Shown: in pieces, positions 44,042-52,667 of the stretch
Position numbering within the stretch: position 1 is the stretch's first letter
Layout of the letters: every line of letters begins with the position of its first letter
Assembly (NCBI RefSeq): GCF_001267925.1
Contig: NZ_CP011409.1
Location: 4,216,001-4,280,000 of the forward strand
Direction: 5' to 3'
Length of the DNA stretch: 64,000 nucleotides
DNA from: Herbaspirillum hiltneri N3
Lineage (GTDB): Bacteria > Pseudomonadota > Gammaproteobacteria > Burkholderiales > Burkholderiaceae_D
The notes under the pieces: generated by a model
Told to the model about the DNA's origin: nothing
Seen by the model: the letters and a program-made list of their open reading frames with translations, nothing else
Databases searched by the model: none
Position numbers and translations under genes: made by a program

Positions 44042-44110
44042 AGCAAGGCCATTATCACAGGATTTTTCCATTCCGGCTGGAGACGCCGGAGTTTGCGTGG
44101 CGCAGGGGGA

Positions 44111-44641
44111 CTACAGCGTCACGACGAAACGGCCTTCGATACGTGTAATCTCGCAATCGACCTGCGCCGCGCGCCGCTCGATCACGAACACGTCGGCGCC
44201 GCCGACGGTGATCATCGGGTGGTGCCAGACGCCGCGGCGCAGCGTGACGCCCTGGCCCGGCTCGACGATGAAGGCCTGGATGGCGTCTTCATCGGGGCCG
44301 TCGCCGCCCTGCGTCACCACCACCAGCATCCGCCCCTGCGCCATCGGTACGAAACTCTGGCTGCCCAGCAGATGCCGCTCGAACATGGTCAGCGCATAGG
44401 GTGCCACATGCGTACCGTCCTGCGTGCGAAAGATTGCTGCGCAGGCTTCACCGCCCTGCTCGCTGACGTCGAGCCGGGTCAGGTCATCGAAGCGTTGCGC
44501 CGTGCCGTCGTTGATCGGCGAACTGTTGCCGCGGCCATCGCCGTTCGGCGCGATGACGTCGCCGAACGGCGCGAACGCGGCAGGCGTCAAGGCTTGTGCA
44601 GCGATGACACGGACGGGCGAGGACAACTCAGGCGAGCTCAT
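44111..44641 (-). CDS. allA: Ureidoglycolate lyase
   Basis: Encodes 176 aa. AllA-fold (cupin-like) features: LTPAAFAPFGDVIAPNG at the start, FERHLLGSQSFVPMAQGRMLVVV, FIVEPGQGVTLRRGVWHHPM. It splits ureidoglycolate into glyoxylate and urea, the last step of allantoin degradation. It overlaps the upstream amidase gene by 14 nt and is the last gene of the operon. The metal-binding HHP region and the first Glu/His pair (FERH) are intact. Another use on a related ureide is possible. Confidence 0.93.
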   Translation of the reverse strand: MSSPELSSPVRVIAAQALTPAAFAPFGDVIAPNGDGRGNSSPINDGTAQRFDDLTRLDVSEQGGEACAAIFRTQDGTHVAPYALTMFERHLLGSQSFVPMAQGRMLVVVTQGGDGPDEDAIQAFIVEPGQGVTLRRGVWHHPMITVGGADVFVIERRAAQVDCEITRIEGRFVVTL

Positions 44642-45887
44642 CGATGAACTTTCTCGACAGGCGGATCAGCGCCTGGTCGCTGCCTTGCGGTCCGATGAGG
44701 GAGAAGCCGAACGGCGCGCCGTCCAGCGTCATCAGCGGCAGCGAAATCTGCGGGCAACCGGACAAGCCGGCCAGGCACAACATCCGCACCGCCTGGTTGC
44801 GATAGTTCTCCAGCACCTCTTCCGACTCGCTCAGCAGCGGCGCAATATCCGGCATGCTCGGCAATACGATCACGCGGTCGTCGCCGAGCAGGCGCAGGAA
44901 ATCTTCCTTGAAGCGCTGGCGCACATTGCTGTGTTCTTCCATCTGCTGTGGCGTGATCTTGCTCGACCAGGCAAAGCGCTCGGCGACGCCGGGGCCGAGT
45001 TGCAGGCCATGGCGGGTGATGGTGTCGCCGTGATTCTGCCAGGCCTCGTATCCCTGGATGTGGCGGAACGCCCAGTACAGGGAGTCGAACGACGGCGTCG
45101 CGGTCTTGACCGGCAGCGGCGTGCCGATCAGGCCGGACAGGCGCTCCAGCGTCTGCATGAAAACGTCCTGCACGCGCGGCTCGAGCAAGGCCAGCACGTC
45201 GGCTGCCACCAGCACCTGCGGCATCGCCGGTGCGCCGTCGGGCAGCAGGCAGGTATCGTCCCGCAGCAGCACCTCGCCGACGCGTGCAAAGCTGTCGATG
45301 TCGCGTGCGAACCAGCCGCAGGTATCGAACGACTGCGCCAGGTCCATGCAGCCCTTGAGGCTCACGCGTGCATGCGTGGGACGCAGGCCGATCAGCCCGC
45401 AGTGGCTGGCGGGAGCACGTACGGAACCGCCGGTATCGGTACCGAGTGCAACATCCGCCAGCCCGTTGGACACCGCAGAGGCCGACCCCGAACTGGAGCC
45501 GCCTGGAATCCGGCCGGGCGCGCCGCCGTTGCGCGGCGTGCCGAAGTGGGCGTTCTTGCCGTTCATCGAAAACGCCAGTTCATCGGTATAGGTCTTGCCG
45601 ACGAAAGTGGCGCCCGCTTGCGCCAGTGCCGTCACCGACGGCGCCGATGCCGTCTTGATGCCCGACAGCGCCAGCATGTGCGGATTGCCGCAACCGGTCG
45701 GATAGCCGGCGACGTCGAAGATGTCTTTCACCGCAAAGCGCAGCCCCGACAGCGGGCCCGATGAAATTGCCGTCACCGCCGGGGCGGGATAGGGAACGAA
45801 ACAATGTGCTGCTGAGCTTGCTGACGCGTCGACGGGCATGGATGATTCTTTCGGACGGGAAGAGAAGGTATTGATCTGATTGCTCAT
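44628..45887 (-). CDS. Amidase-signature family hydrolase
   Basis: Encodes 419 aa from ATG 45887, 13 nt past the stop of the upstream ATPase gene; MPVDASAS at 45839 is a possible alternative. The Ser-cisSer-Lys triad is visible: Lys in RFAVKDIFDVAGYPTG, Ser pair in PGGSSSGSASAVSNG, nucleophile Ser in GTDTGGSVRAPASHCG. The length and SYWAFRHIQGYEAWQNHGD-like region place it near AtzE/AtzF or oxalurate-type amidohydrolases. With AllA and an importer it probably hydrolyses an imported amide or ureide. The exact substrate is inferred only. Confidence 0.9.
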   Translation of the reverse strand: MSNQINTFSSRPKESSMPVDASASSAAHCFVPYPAPAVTAISSGPLSGLRFAVKDIFDVAGYPTGCGNPHMLALSGIKTASAPSVTALAQAGATFVGKTYTDELAFSMNGKNAHFGTPRNGGAPGRIPGGSSSGSASAVSNGLADVALGTDTGGSVRAPASHCGLIGLRPTHARVSLKGCMDLAQSFDTCGWFARDIDSFARVGEVLLRDDTCLLPDGAPAMPQVLVAADVLALLEPRVQDVFMQTLERLSGLIGTPLPVKTATPSFDSLYWAFRHIQGYEAWQNHGDTITRHGLQLGPGVAERFAWSSKITPQQMEEHSNVRQRFKEDFLRLLGDDRVIVLPSMPDIAPLLSESEEVLENYRNQAVRMLCLAGLSGCPQISLPLMTLDGAPFGFSLIGPQGSDQALIRLSRKFIDELA

Positions 45888-45900
45888 GGTACGGGACGGT

Positions 45901-46905
45901 TCAATGCGTCGCTGCGGCGACCGGGTTGATCTGATGAATCTGGTGTACACGCAAACAGCTCACCACATGGCCCGGCGACAATGTCTCCTCACGCGGCTGC
46001 ACGCCGGCGCATTCGGCGGCGGCATATCGGCAGCGTTCGGCGAACGCACAGCCGGCCGGCAAGTTGCTCAGGTCCGGCGGCGCACCGCCGATGGTTTCCA
46101 GGCGCTGGCCTTTTTGCAGGGCGCCGTGGCTGCGGCTCTTGAGCAGCGACAAGGTGTAGGGATGGCGCGGCCGCGTCAGCAACTCGGCTGCCGGACCCTG
46201 CTCGATGATCTTGCCGGCGTACATGACGGCGATGCGATCGGCCACTTCCGCCGCTGCGCCGATGTCATGCGTGACGAAGACGATGGACAGGCCGAGTTCC
46301 TTTTGCAGATCGCGCAGCAACAGCAGGATCTGGATCTGCACGGTGGCGTCGAGCGCCGTGGTCGGCTCGTCGGCCAGCAGGACTTTGGGCGAGCACGACA
46401 AGGCCAGCGCGATCATGGCGCGCTGGCGCATGCCGCCGGACATCTCGTGCGGGTAAGCATCGAGGCGGCGTTCGGGACTGGGAATGCGGACTTTCTGGAA
46501 CAGGCTCAGTGCCTGCCTGTGCGCCTCGGCCTTCGATACTTTCTTGTGGCGGCGGATGGCTTCGATGATCTGCGCGCCGACGGTGTAGACCGGATCGAGC
46601 GCCAGCAGCGGCTCCTGGAAAATCATCGCCACCGTGTCGCCGCGCAGCGCCGCCAGCTCACGCTGCGACATCTTCAGCACGTCCTTGCCGTCGACTTCGA
46701 GGCCCCCGCTGATGCGCGTCGAACGTTCGGAATGCAGGCGCATGATGGAACGCAAGGTGACGCTCTTGCCCGAGCCGGACTCGCCGATCAGGGCCACCAC
46801 TTCACCTTGGCCGACGGTGAGGTTGACGCCGTTGACGGCGCGGATCAGTTTCTTCGGCGCGAAGAACTGCACTTGCAGATCGCGCAGGGTAATCATGTCA
46901 TGCAT
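45901..46905 (-). CDS. ABC importer ATPase (DppD-like)
   Basis: Encodes 334 aa from ATG 46905, overlapping the previous gene by 8 nt. Walker A GESGSGKS, signature MSGGMRQRAMIALALSCSP, Walker B VLLADEPTTALD, His-loop VTHDIGAAAEVADRIAVMY. The C-terminal oligopeptide-transporter extension has PAGCAFAERCRYAAAECA with the cysteines that hold an Fe-S cluster in some DppD/OppD proteins. It pairs with the ATPase at 46898-47956 to power one importer. Confidence 0.95.
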   Translation of the reverse strand: MHDMITLRDLQVQFFAPKKLIRAVNGVNLTVGQGEVVALIGESGSGKSVTLRSIMRLHSERSTRISGGLEVDGKDVLKMSQRELAALRGDTVAMIFQEPLLALDPVYTVGAQIIEAIRRHKKVSKAEAHRQALSLFQKVRIPSPERRLDAYPHEMSGGMRQRAMIALALSCSPKVLLADEPTTALDATVQIQILLLLRDLQKELGLSIVFVTHDIGAAAEVADRIAVMYAGKIIEQGPAAELLTRPRHPYTLSLLKSRSHGALQKGQRLETIGGAPPDLSNLPAGCAFAERCRYAAAECAGVQPREETLSPGHVVSCLRVHQIHQINPVAAATH

Positions 46906-47956
46906 GGCCGGCCTCGCTGAAAACGGAATCGAACTGGGACGCGGTGTCGGCTTCGTAGCGCAGGCAGGCGACACCGTGGCCGCTGTCGTCGCTGGAGAAC
47001 GTCGGCGCGCGCTGGCTGCATACCGGTGCCGCAAATGCACAACGCGTATGGAAGCGGCAACCGCCGGGTGGGTCGATAGGATTGGGTGGATCGCCGGCCA
47101 GCGGCGCTTCCATCGTGCGTTGCAAGGGATCCATGCTGGGCATCGATTTCAGCAAGGCGCGCGTGTAAGGATGTCTGGGATGATCGAACACCTGGTCGGA
47201 CGAGCCGATTTCCACCACCTGGCCGAGATACATCACCAGCACGCGGTCGGAGATGAAGCGCACCACGTTGAGGTCGTGGCTGATGAACAGATAGGTGAGG
47301 CCGAACTCTTGCTTGAGGTCGAGCAGCAGATTGAGCACCTGCGCCTCGACCGACTTGTCGAGCGCCGAGACGGCTTCGTCGAGGATCACCAGGCGCGGCT
47401 CCAGCGCCAGCGCGCGCGCAATGTTGACGCGCTGGCGCTGGCCGCCGGACAACTCGTGCGGATAGCGGCCGGCGAAACGCTCCGGTTGCAAACCGACACG
47501 CGCCAGCAGGTCGCGCGCGCGCGTGATCGCTTCGCGCGACGGCAGGCCGTGCACCGTGGGAGCAAAAGCAATCGAATCCTCGATCGTCATGCGCGGGTTG
47601 AGCGAAGAGTAACTGTCCTGGAACACCATCTGCGTCTGCCGGCGGAACTGCCGCAGCGGCAGGGCGCGCGAACCGACCGTTTCACCGTCGAACACCAGCT
47701 CGCCGCTGTCCTGGCTGATCAGCTGCATCAGCACGCGCGCCGTGGTCGACTTGCCGCAGCCTGATTCACCGACCACGCCGAGCGTCTCGCCCTTGAGGAT
47801 GTCGAAGTTGACGCCGTCGACTGCGCGCACTGCACTGCGCGGCGAGGCAAAGGGCATGAACGGCAAGCCCTTGCCCTTGAGTGGAAAATGCTTGAGCAGG
47901 TCGCGTACCTGCAGCAGAGGCTGGCGCGGTCCGCCGATATCGCGTTCGTCTGTCAT
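46898..47956 (-). CDS. ABC importer ATPase (DppF-like)
   Basis: Encodes 352 aa from ATG 47956, overlapping the permease stop (ATGA). Walker A GESGCGKST, signature LSGGQRQRVNIARALALEP. Walker B reads LVILDEAVSALD, with Ala in place of the usual Pro; the catalytic Glu is intact. The C-terminal Cys motif (CRFHTRCAFAAPVC) matches the partner ATPase. An insertion KGKGLPFMPFASPRSAVRAV before Walker A is typical for DppF-like proteins. Confidence 0.95.
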   Translation of the reverse strand: MTDERDIGGPRQPLLQVRDLLKHFPLKGKGLPFMPFASPRSAVRAVDGVNFDILKGETLGVVGESGCGKSTTARVLMQLISQDSGELVFDGETVGSRALPLRQFRRQTQMVFQDSYSSLNPRMTIEDSIAFAPTVHGLPSREAITRARDLLARVGLQPERFAGRYPHELSGGQRQRVNIARALALEPRLVILDEAVSALDKSVEAQVLNLLLDLKQEFGLTYLFISHDLNVVRFISDRVLVMYLGQVVEIGSSDQVFDHPRHPYTRALLKSMPSMDPLQRTMEAPLAGDPPNPIDPPGGCRFHTRCAFAAPVCSQRAPTFSSDDSGHGVACLRYEADTASQFDSVFSEAGHA

Positions 47957-48876
47957 TGCTTGACCTCCATCGCCGAACGCAAACCGTCGGACAACATGTT
48001 GAACGAAATCGATGTGATGAAAATGAATGCCCCCGGCAACGCCGCCACCCAGGGTTGCGTGTAGATCGCCGTGCGCAGGGTATTGAGCATCAGGCCCCAC
48101 TCCGGTTCGGGCGGCTTGACGCCGAGACCGAGGAAGGACAAACCCGAGGCCAGGATCATCGACACCGAAATCAGGCTGGTGGAGTACACGAAGATCGGCC
48201 CGAGCACGTTGCCCAGTACGTGGGCGCGCACGATGGTGAAGGCGCCGGCGCCCGAGGCCCGCGCCGCATCCACGTAGTCGCTGCGGCGCACCTGCGTGGT
48301 TACGCTTTCGGCGATGCGCGCAATCTGCGGAATGAACACGATGGTCAGCGACGTCAGCGCATTGACGATGCCGGCGCCGAGCGCGCCCGACAGGGCGATT
48401 GCCAGCAGCACCGAAGGAAATGCATACAGCACATCGATGGTGCGCATGATGACGGTGTTGATGAAGCCACCGGCATAGCCGGCGAGAATTCCGATGCCGC
48501 TGCCGATGACAAACGCCGTCAGTACCGGCGTGATGCCCATGAACAGCGACAGGCGTCCGCCCAGCATCAGGCGCGATAACAGGTCGCGTCCGAGTTCGTC
48601 GGTGCCGAGCAGATGGTCAGGCGTGCCGATCGGTTTGAGGCGCGCAAACATCGATGTGGCGAAAGGATCGGCCGGCATGATCCACGGCGCGAACACGGCG
48701 ATGCCGATCAGCGTGAGCAGGATGACGGCGGCGATCATCGCCAGCGGATTGCGCACGATGCGCGCGGCGACGTTGGCCCAATGGCCGCGTGAACGTTTGT
48801 AGGCCGGCGGATGGATGGCAGAAGTTGCGGAAGTTGCGGGAGTTGCAGCAGTCGCTTGCAGGGTAGACATGATCAT
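47953..48876 (-). CDS. ABC importer permease (DppC-like)
   Basis: Encodes 307 aa. The ATG at 48876 overlaps the upstream stop; MSTLQ at 48870 has better spacing to AAAGGG. Ala/Thr-rich N-terminus, membrane helix LAMIAAVILLTLIGIAVFAPW, then the conserved HLLGTDELGRDLLSRLMLGGR that precedes the permease domain, and the coupling loop YVDAARASGAGAFTIVRAHVLGN (EAA-type). About six membrane helices. It forms the channel with the gene at 48873. Confidence 0.95.
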   Translation of the reverse strand: MIMSTLQATAATPATSATSAIHPPAYKRSRGHWANVAARIVRNPLAMIAAVILLTLIGIAVFAPWIMPADPFATSMFARLKPIGTPDHLLGTDELGRDLLSRLMLGGRLSLFMGITPVLTAFVIGSGIGILAGYAGGFINTVIMRTIDVLYAFPSVLLAIALSGALGAGIVNALTSLTIVFIPQIARIAESVTTQVRRSDYVDAARASGAGAFTIVRAHVLGNVLGPIFVYSTSLISVSMILASGLSFLGLGVKPPEPEWGLMLNTLRTAIYTQPWVAALPGAFIFITSISFNMLSDGLRSAMEVKQ

Positions 48877-49826
48877 GCCCTTTCTATGCGTGGATCGAAC
48901 ACGGTTTGCAGGATGTCGACCAGCAGGTTCAGCGACACGAAGAACAGCGCCAGCACCAGGATCGTGCCTTGCAGCAGCGGCAGGTCGCGCTGGAAGATCG
49001 CCTGGTTCAGCAGGAAGCCGGTGCCGGGCCAGGAGAACACGGTTTCAATCAGGATCGAGCCGCCCAGCAGGTAGCCGAGCTGCAAGCCCATCACCGCCAT
49101 TGCGGTCGGTGCGCAGTTCTTGACCACGTGGCGGAACACGCCGAATTCGCCGAGGCCGCGCGCCTTCAGGCCGATCACGAATTCCTGCGCCAGGATGTCG
49201 GCCACCAGCGCACGCACGGTGCGCGCGATGATGCCCATCGGGATGAAGGACATCGTCACGGCCGGCATGATCAGGTATTTGACGTGCTCGACATCCCAGA
49301 TCCACGCGGCCGATCCGTCCGGTCCGGCGCCGGTGGCGGGTAGCCACATCAGTTGCGACGAGAAGATGATGACCAGAACCATGCCGAGCCAGTAATGCGG
49401 CACGCTGACGCCGACCACGGAAATGAAGGAGGCGATCTTGTCGACCCAGGAGTTGCGGAAATAGCCGGCGACAAAACCGAACAGCGAGCCGAAGAAGAAA
49501 CCGATCAGCGTCGCCAGCGCCGCCAGCATGAAGGTATTGCCGACCGCCTTGAAAACCTCCTGCGCGACCGGCCGTCCGGTGGCGATGGAACTGCCGAGAT
49601 CTCCGTGCACGGCACGCCAGACCCAGCTGAAAAACTGTTCGGGATAGCTGCGATTGAAACCGTAAAGTTCCATCAGCTGCTTCTGCAGATCGCCGGATGC
49701 ATCCGGCGGCAGGATGGCCACCAGCGGATCGCCCGGTGCGATATGGACCAGCATGAAGCACAGGAACGCGACGCCCAGCATGATGGGCATGGCATACAGT
49801 ACGCGGCGGATCAGATAGGAAATCAT
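48873..49826 (-). CDS. ABC importer permease (DppB-like)
   Basis: Encodes 317 aa from MISYLIRRVLYAMPIMLGVAF. Large periplasmic loop (APGDPLVAILPPDASGDL, then YPEQFFSWVWRAVHGDLG), six membrane helices, and the EAA coupling loop FVIGLKARGLGEFGVFRHVVKN. The end PLLQGTILVLALFFVSLNLLVDILQTVFDPR is typical of DppB. The start lies beyond an intercistronic hairpin that separates it from the binding-protein gene. Confidence 0.95.
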   Translation of the reverse strand: MISYLIRRVLYAMPIMLGVAFLCFMLVHIAPGDPLVAILPPDASGDLQKQLMELYGFNRSYPEQFFSWVWRAVHGDLGSSIATGRPVAQEVFKAVGNTFMLAALATLIGFFFGSLFGFVAGYFRNSWVDKIASFISVVGVSVPHYWLGMVLVIIFSSQLMWLPATGAGPDGSAAWIWDVEHVKYLIMPAVTMSFIPMGIIARTVRALVADILAQEFVIGLKARGLGEFGVFRHVVKNCAPTAMAVMGLQLGYLLGGSILIETVFSWPGTGFLLNQAIFQRDLPLLQGTILVLALFFVSLNLLVDILQTVFDPRIERA

Positions 49827-49856
49827 GGGCGTCTTTGGTAAGTATTGCTGTCTTGC

Positions 49857-49892
49857 TTGCGCGCGGCGCCGCCCTCGCGGTGCCACGCGCAA
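49857..49892 (-). promoter_or_regulatory. Intercistronic stem-loop between binding protein and permease genes
   Basis: Arms TTGCGCG/CGCGCAA, GGC/GCC and CCG/CGG stack with one C-A mismatch and one G-T pair around a 6-nt loop. It lies in the 91-bp gap after the SBP stop. Such hairpins typically stabilise the SBP message and lower downstream read-through, giving excess binding protein. Confidence 0.65.
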
Positions 49893-49917
49893 TGTTCACA
49901 ACATCGGTTCAGGCGGC

Positions 49918-51570
49918 TCAGTCCATCGTCATCGTGGCGATGTCGATGAACCAGCTTTGCGGCTGCACCACGCCCTTGACCTTGGCCGAGATGGCGCGCG
50001 GACCGGTGTCATGCGCGACCCAGACGAATGGCGCTTCGTCGACGATCTTGGCGTGCAGCTGGGCCAGCAAGGCGTCGCGCTGTTTGGCGTCGAAGGTGGT
50101 GCGCGCCTTGGCGATGATGGCGTCGACTTCAGGGTTGCTGTAGAAGCCCCAGTTGTTCGATACCGGCGGCGCCGCCTTGCTGCTGACGAAGCGCACCATC
50201 GCGAAGAACGGATCCATCGCCGCGAAGCTGATGTTGACCGCGTCCGACCCGTGCGCGCTTGGATCCTTGGCGCCGATACGCCAGTTGGTGTACAGCGTGT
50301 TCCATTCGATCACGTCGAACTGCACATCGATGAAGCAGGCCTTCAGGTTCTGCTGCATGAATTCATTCATCGGCAACGGCTGCATCTGGCCGGAACCGGA
50401 CGCCGAGATCTGCACCTTCACCTTGAGCGGCTTGGCGGCCGAGTAGCCGGCTTCGGTCATCAGCTTGCGCGCGCCGTCCGGGTCGTACTTGATATGGAAG
50501 CTCGGGTTGCCGCGCCATGGATGGCCCGGCTCGACGGTGCCGGTGGCTTCGCCCATGAGCCCGCCCAGCAATTGCTTCATCGCCGGACGATTCACGCACA
50601 GGTTGGCGGCGTAGCGCACGCGCTTGTCCAGCCACGGCGAGCCGGGCACGAAGGACAACTGCCACGGCCACACATGCGGTTGCGGATTGGAGTAGATCTT
50701 GAAGCCGCGCGCCTTGATGGTGTCGAGCGCATCAGGTGCGGGCGCCTCGATCCAGTCGACCTGGCCGGACAGCAAGGCGGCGGTGCGCGAATTGGCTTCC
50801 GGCAGCGGCAGCATCACGACCTTGTCGATTTGCGGACGGCGTTTTGGATCCCAGTATCCGGGATTCTTGGCCAGCTCGAGACGCTCGCGCGGCACGAACT
50901 TGGTCATCTTGAACGGCCCCGTGCCGGAGGCGTCCGCAGCGAAAGCGGCCCAGGCCTGCTTGGCGCGCTCAGCCTTGTCGCTCACCGAACCCGGCACCGC
51001 GGCCAGTTTCTTGGCCCACTGCAGCGGCGAGGCCATGAACAGGTTGGTCAGGTTGATCGGCAGGAAGGAGTCCGGCTCGGAGGTGGTCAGCTCGACAGTG
51101 AGGTCGTCGATCTTCCTGGCGGTGCGCAGCGTCGGCATGCGCGATGCGGTCACGCCGACCTGGCTGGGATCGAAGTTGGGCGCGTCCTTGTCGAGCACCT
51201 TGGCGACGTTCCACACCACGGCGTCAGCGTTGAAAGCGGAGCCGTCATGGAACTTGACGCCCGGGCGCAGCTTGAAGATCCACTTGGTCTTGTCCTTGGC
51301 GTCGACCGCCCAGGACACGGCCAGGTCGGGAATCACTTCGCTGGCCTTGTCGGCCTTGGACAAATCCCATTGCGTCAGGCTGTCGTACATCGGGATGCCG
51401 GTGAACCGGTTGCCCTCGAAGCCCTGGTCGGGCTGGCCCAGGGTGCGCGGAATGTCGCCGGCGGTCATGGCGATGCGCAGCACTTTTTCAGCGTGCGCGC
51501 CGACCGAGGTGAGCAAGCCGAAAGCCAGCGTACAGGCCAGAGTGATTGCGCTTGGTTTGGTCAGTTTCAT
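49918..51570 (-). CDS. Peptide/nickel-type solute-binding protein (family 5)
   Basis: Encodes 550 aa from ATG 51570 (AAGGAAG upstream) with signal peptide ending SVGAHA. SBP_bac_5 features: PRTLGQPDQGFEGNRFTGIP, YDSLTQWD, WIFKLRPGVKFHDGSAFNAD, FVPRERLELAKNPGYWD and RVRYAANLCVNRPAMKQLL. It captures the substrate in the periplasm for the four membrane/ATPase genes that follow. Family 5 proteins bind peptides, opines, nickel or glutathione; a ureide or amide is suggested only by the amidase and AllA downstream. Confidence 0.94.
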   Translation of the reverse strand: MKLTKPSAITLACTLAFGLLTSVGAHAEKVLRIAMTAGDIPRTLGQPDQGFEGNRFTGIPMYDSLTQWDLSKADKASEVIPDLAVSWAVDAKDKTKWIFKLRPGVKFHDGSAFNADAVVWNVAKVLDKDAPNFDPSQVGVTASRMPTLRTARKIDDLTVELTTSEPDSFLPINLTNLFMASPLQWAKKLAAVPGSVSDKAERAKQAWAAFAADASGTGPFKMTKFVPRERLELAKNPGYWDPKRRPQIDKVVMLPLPEANSRTAALLSGQVDWIEAPAPDALDTIKARGFKIYSNPQPHVWPWQLSFVPGSPWLDKRVRYAANLCVNRPAMKQLLGGLMGEATGTVEPGHPWRGNPSFHIKYDPDGARKLMTEAGYSAAKPLKVKVQISASGSGQMQPLPMNEFMQQNLKACFIDVQFDVIEWNTLYTNWRIGAKDPSAHGSDAVNISFAAMDPFFAMVRFVSSKAAPPVSNNWGFYSNPEVDAIIAKARTTFDAKQRDALLAQLHAKIVDEAPFVWVAHDTGPRAISAKVKGVVQPQSWFIDIATMTMD

Positions 51571-51660
51571 GTCGATGCTTCCTTTTGTTGTTGAGAACGG
51601 CGAAGGATGATGCTTACGGGCTTGAGGTCGGTACAAAGAAAATCAGGCGAATTCGGGTGA

Positions 51661-52347
51661 TCAGGGCTGGAGGAACTCGATGCCGGCGCGCGCGGCGGTC
51701 TGCAGCAAATGGCGTTGCATGGCGGCACGGGCGCCCTCGGCGTCACCGGCGGAAATGGCGGCGGCGATGGCGCGATGTTCTTCGGCGGTTTCCCAGATGC
51801 GCGAGTGATCAGCAAACGGCAGGCGCTGGCTGTGGCTGATGCGCGTTTCGAAATCGCGCACCACTTGCAGCAGCCCGCCGTTGCCGGACAGCTCCGCGAT
51901 CAGTTGGTGGAATTCGAGATCAGCTTGCGAGGCGCCGACCAGGTCGACGTTTTTCAGCGCGTCTTCAAAGCGCGCCTGCACACCCCACAAGCGCGGCGTG
52001 GTGTGGGTGTTGATGACTCGCGCAGCCAGCGCGGCGGCGGCCGGTTCGAAGACGTAGCGCAGCTGGAAGGTCGATTGCAGCTCGGCCGATGACGGCAGCG
52101 CCGCGCCGCTGCGCGCAGACGCGTTGGCTGCGCTGCTGCGCCCCGACGTCACCAGCGTGCCTTTGCCGGGCATGGCGCGGATGAAGCCGAGCGCTTCCAG
52201 CATCGACAGTGCTTCGCGCAACGATGCGCGACTGATGCCGAGCGACTCGGCAAGATCACGCTGGCCCGGCAGCATCTGTCCGGTCTTGTACGTCCCGGAC
52301 AGGATCTGGCGCTGCAAGGTTTGTGCGGCAATATTGGGCATGCTCAT
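51661..52347 (-). CDS. GntR (FadR/FCD)-family regulator
   Basis: Encodes 228 aa from ATG 52347 (GGGGAAA upstream). Winged helix: QTLQRQILSGTYKTGQMLPG, then QRDLAESLGISRASLREALSML and FIRAMPGKGTLV. The C-terminal FCD domain has metal/ligand residues in LEFHQLIAELSGN and EEHRAIAAAISAGDAEGARAAM, with conserved Asp/His positions. It is the first gene of the eight-gene operon and probably represses it until an acid metabolite binds. A perfect palindrome lies 16 bp upstream of its start. Confidence 0.95.
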   Translation of the reverse strand: MSMPNIAAQTLQRQILSGTYKTGQMLPGQRDLAESLGISRASLREALSMLEALGFIRAMPGKGTLVTSGRSSAANASARSGAALPSSAELQSTFQLRYVFEPAAAALAARVINTHTTPRLWGVQARFEDALKNVDLVGASQADLEFHQLIAELSGNGGLLQVVRDFETRISHSQRLPFADHSRIWETAEEHRAIAAAISAGDAEGARAAMQRHLLQTAARAGIEFLQP

Positions 52348-52362
52348 CGGTTTCCCCTTTTT

Positions 52363-52380
52363 GGTCTGACTGGTCAGACC
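52363..52380. promoter_or_regulatory. Palindromic operator of the GntR regulator
   Basis: GGTCTGAC (52363-52370), TG, GTCAGACC (52373-52380) is a perfect dyad, matching the TGGTnnnACCA flavour of FadR-type sites when the preceding T is included. It lies 16-33 nt upstream of the regulator's ATG, between ribosome site and probable promoter, so binding would block transcription of the operon. Confidence 0.8.
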
Positions 52381-52667
52381 GCTAGAGGCGATATAGCAAT
52401 TGACATGCCACCTGTCCGCTGAAACGTCGGTTGCGCAGCGGTGACGGCGGTTGCGGGAGAATGCGAGGGAGTGTTTTCGGACGCCGGCAGCGGTAGCGAA
52501 GATGCGCCGAAATACACCGCTGCACAAATTTCATGCAGCGATGGATCGCTAAGCGTGCACGCCTTCCGAATGGAAAATGGAGAATGCGTCCTGCACGACC
52601 GGGCGCAGATTCTTGCGCCCAGTGACGATCAGCCAACTGGCATCGTCACCGGAGAAGAAGAAGAACG
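52381..52667. other. Gap between GntR operator and efflux pump gene
   Basis: The ~290 bp must contain the operon's promoter on the minus strand. Open frames here on either strand lack ribosome sites or family features. No terminator with T-run was seen after the efflux gene stop at 52668. Confidence 0.4.
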
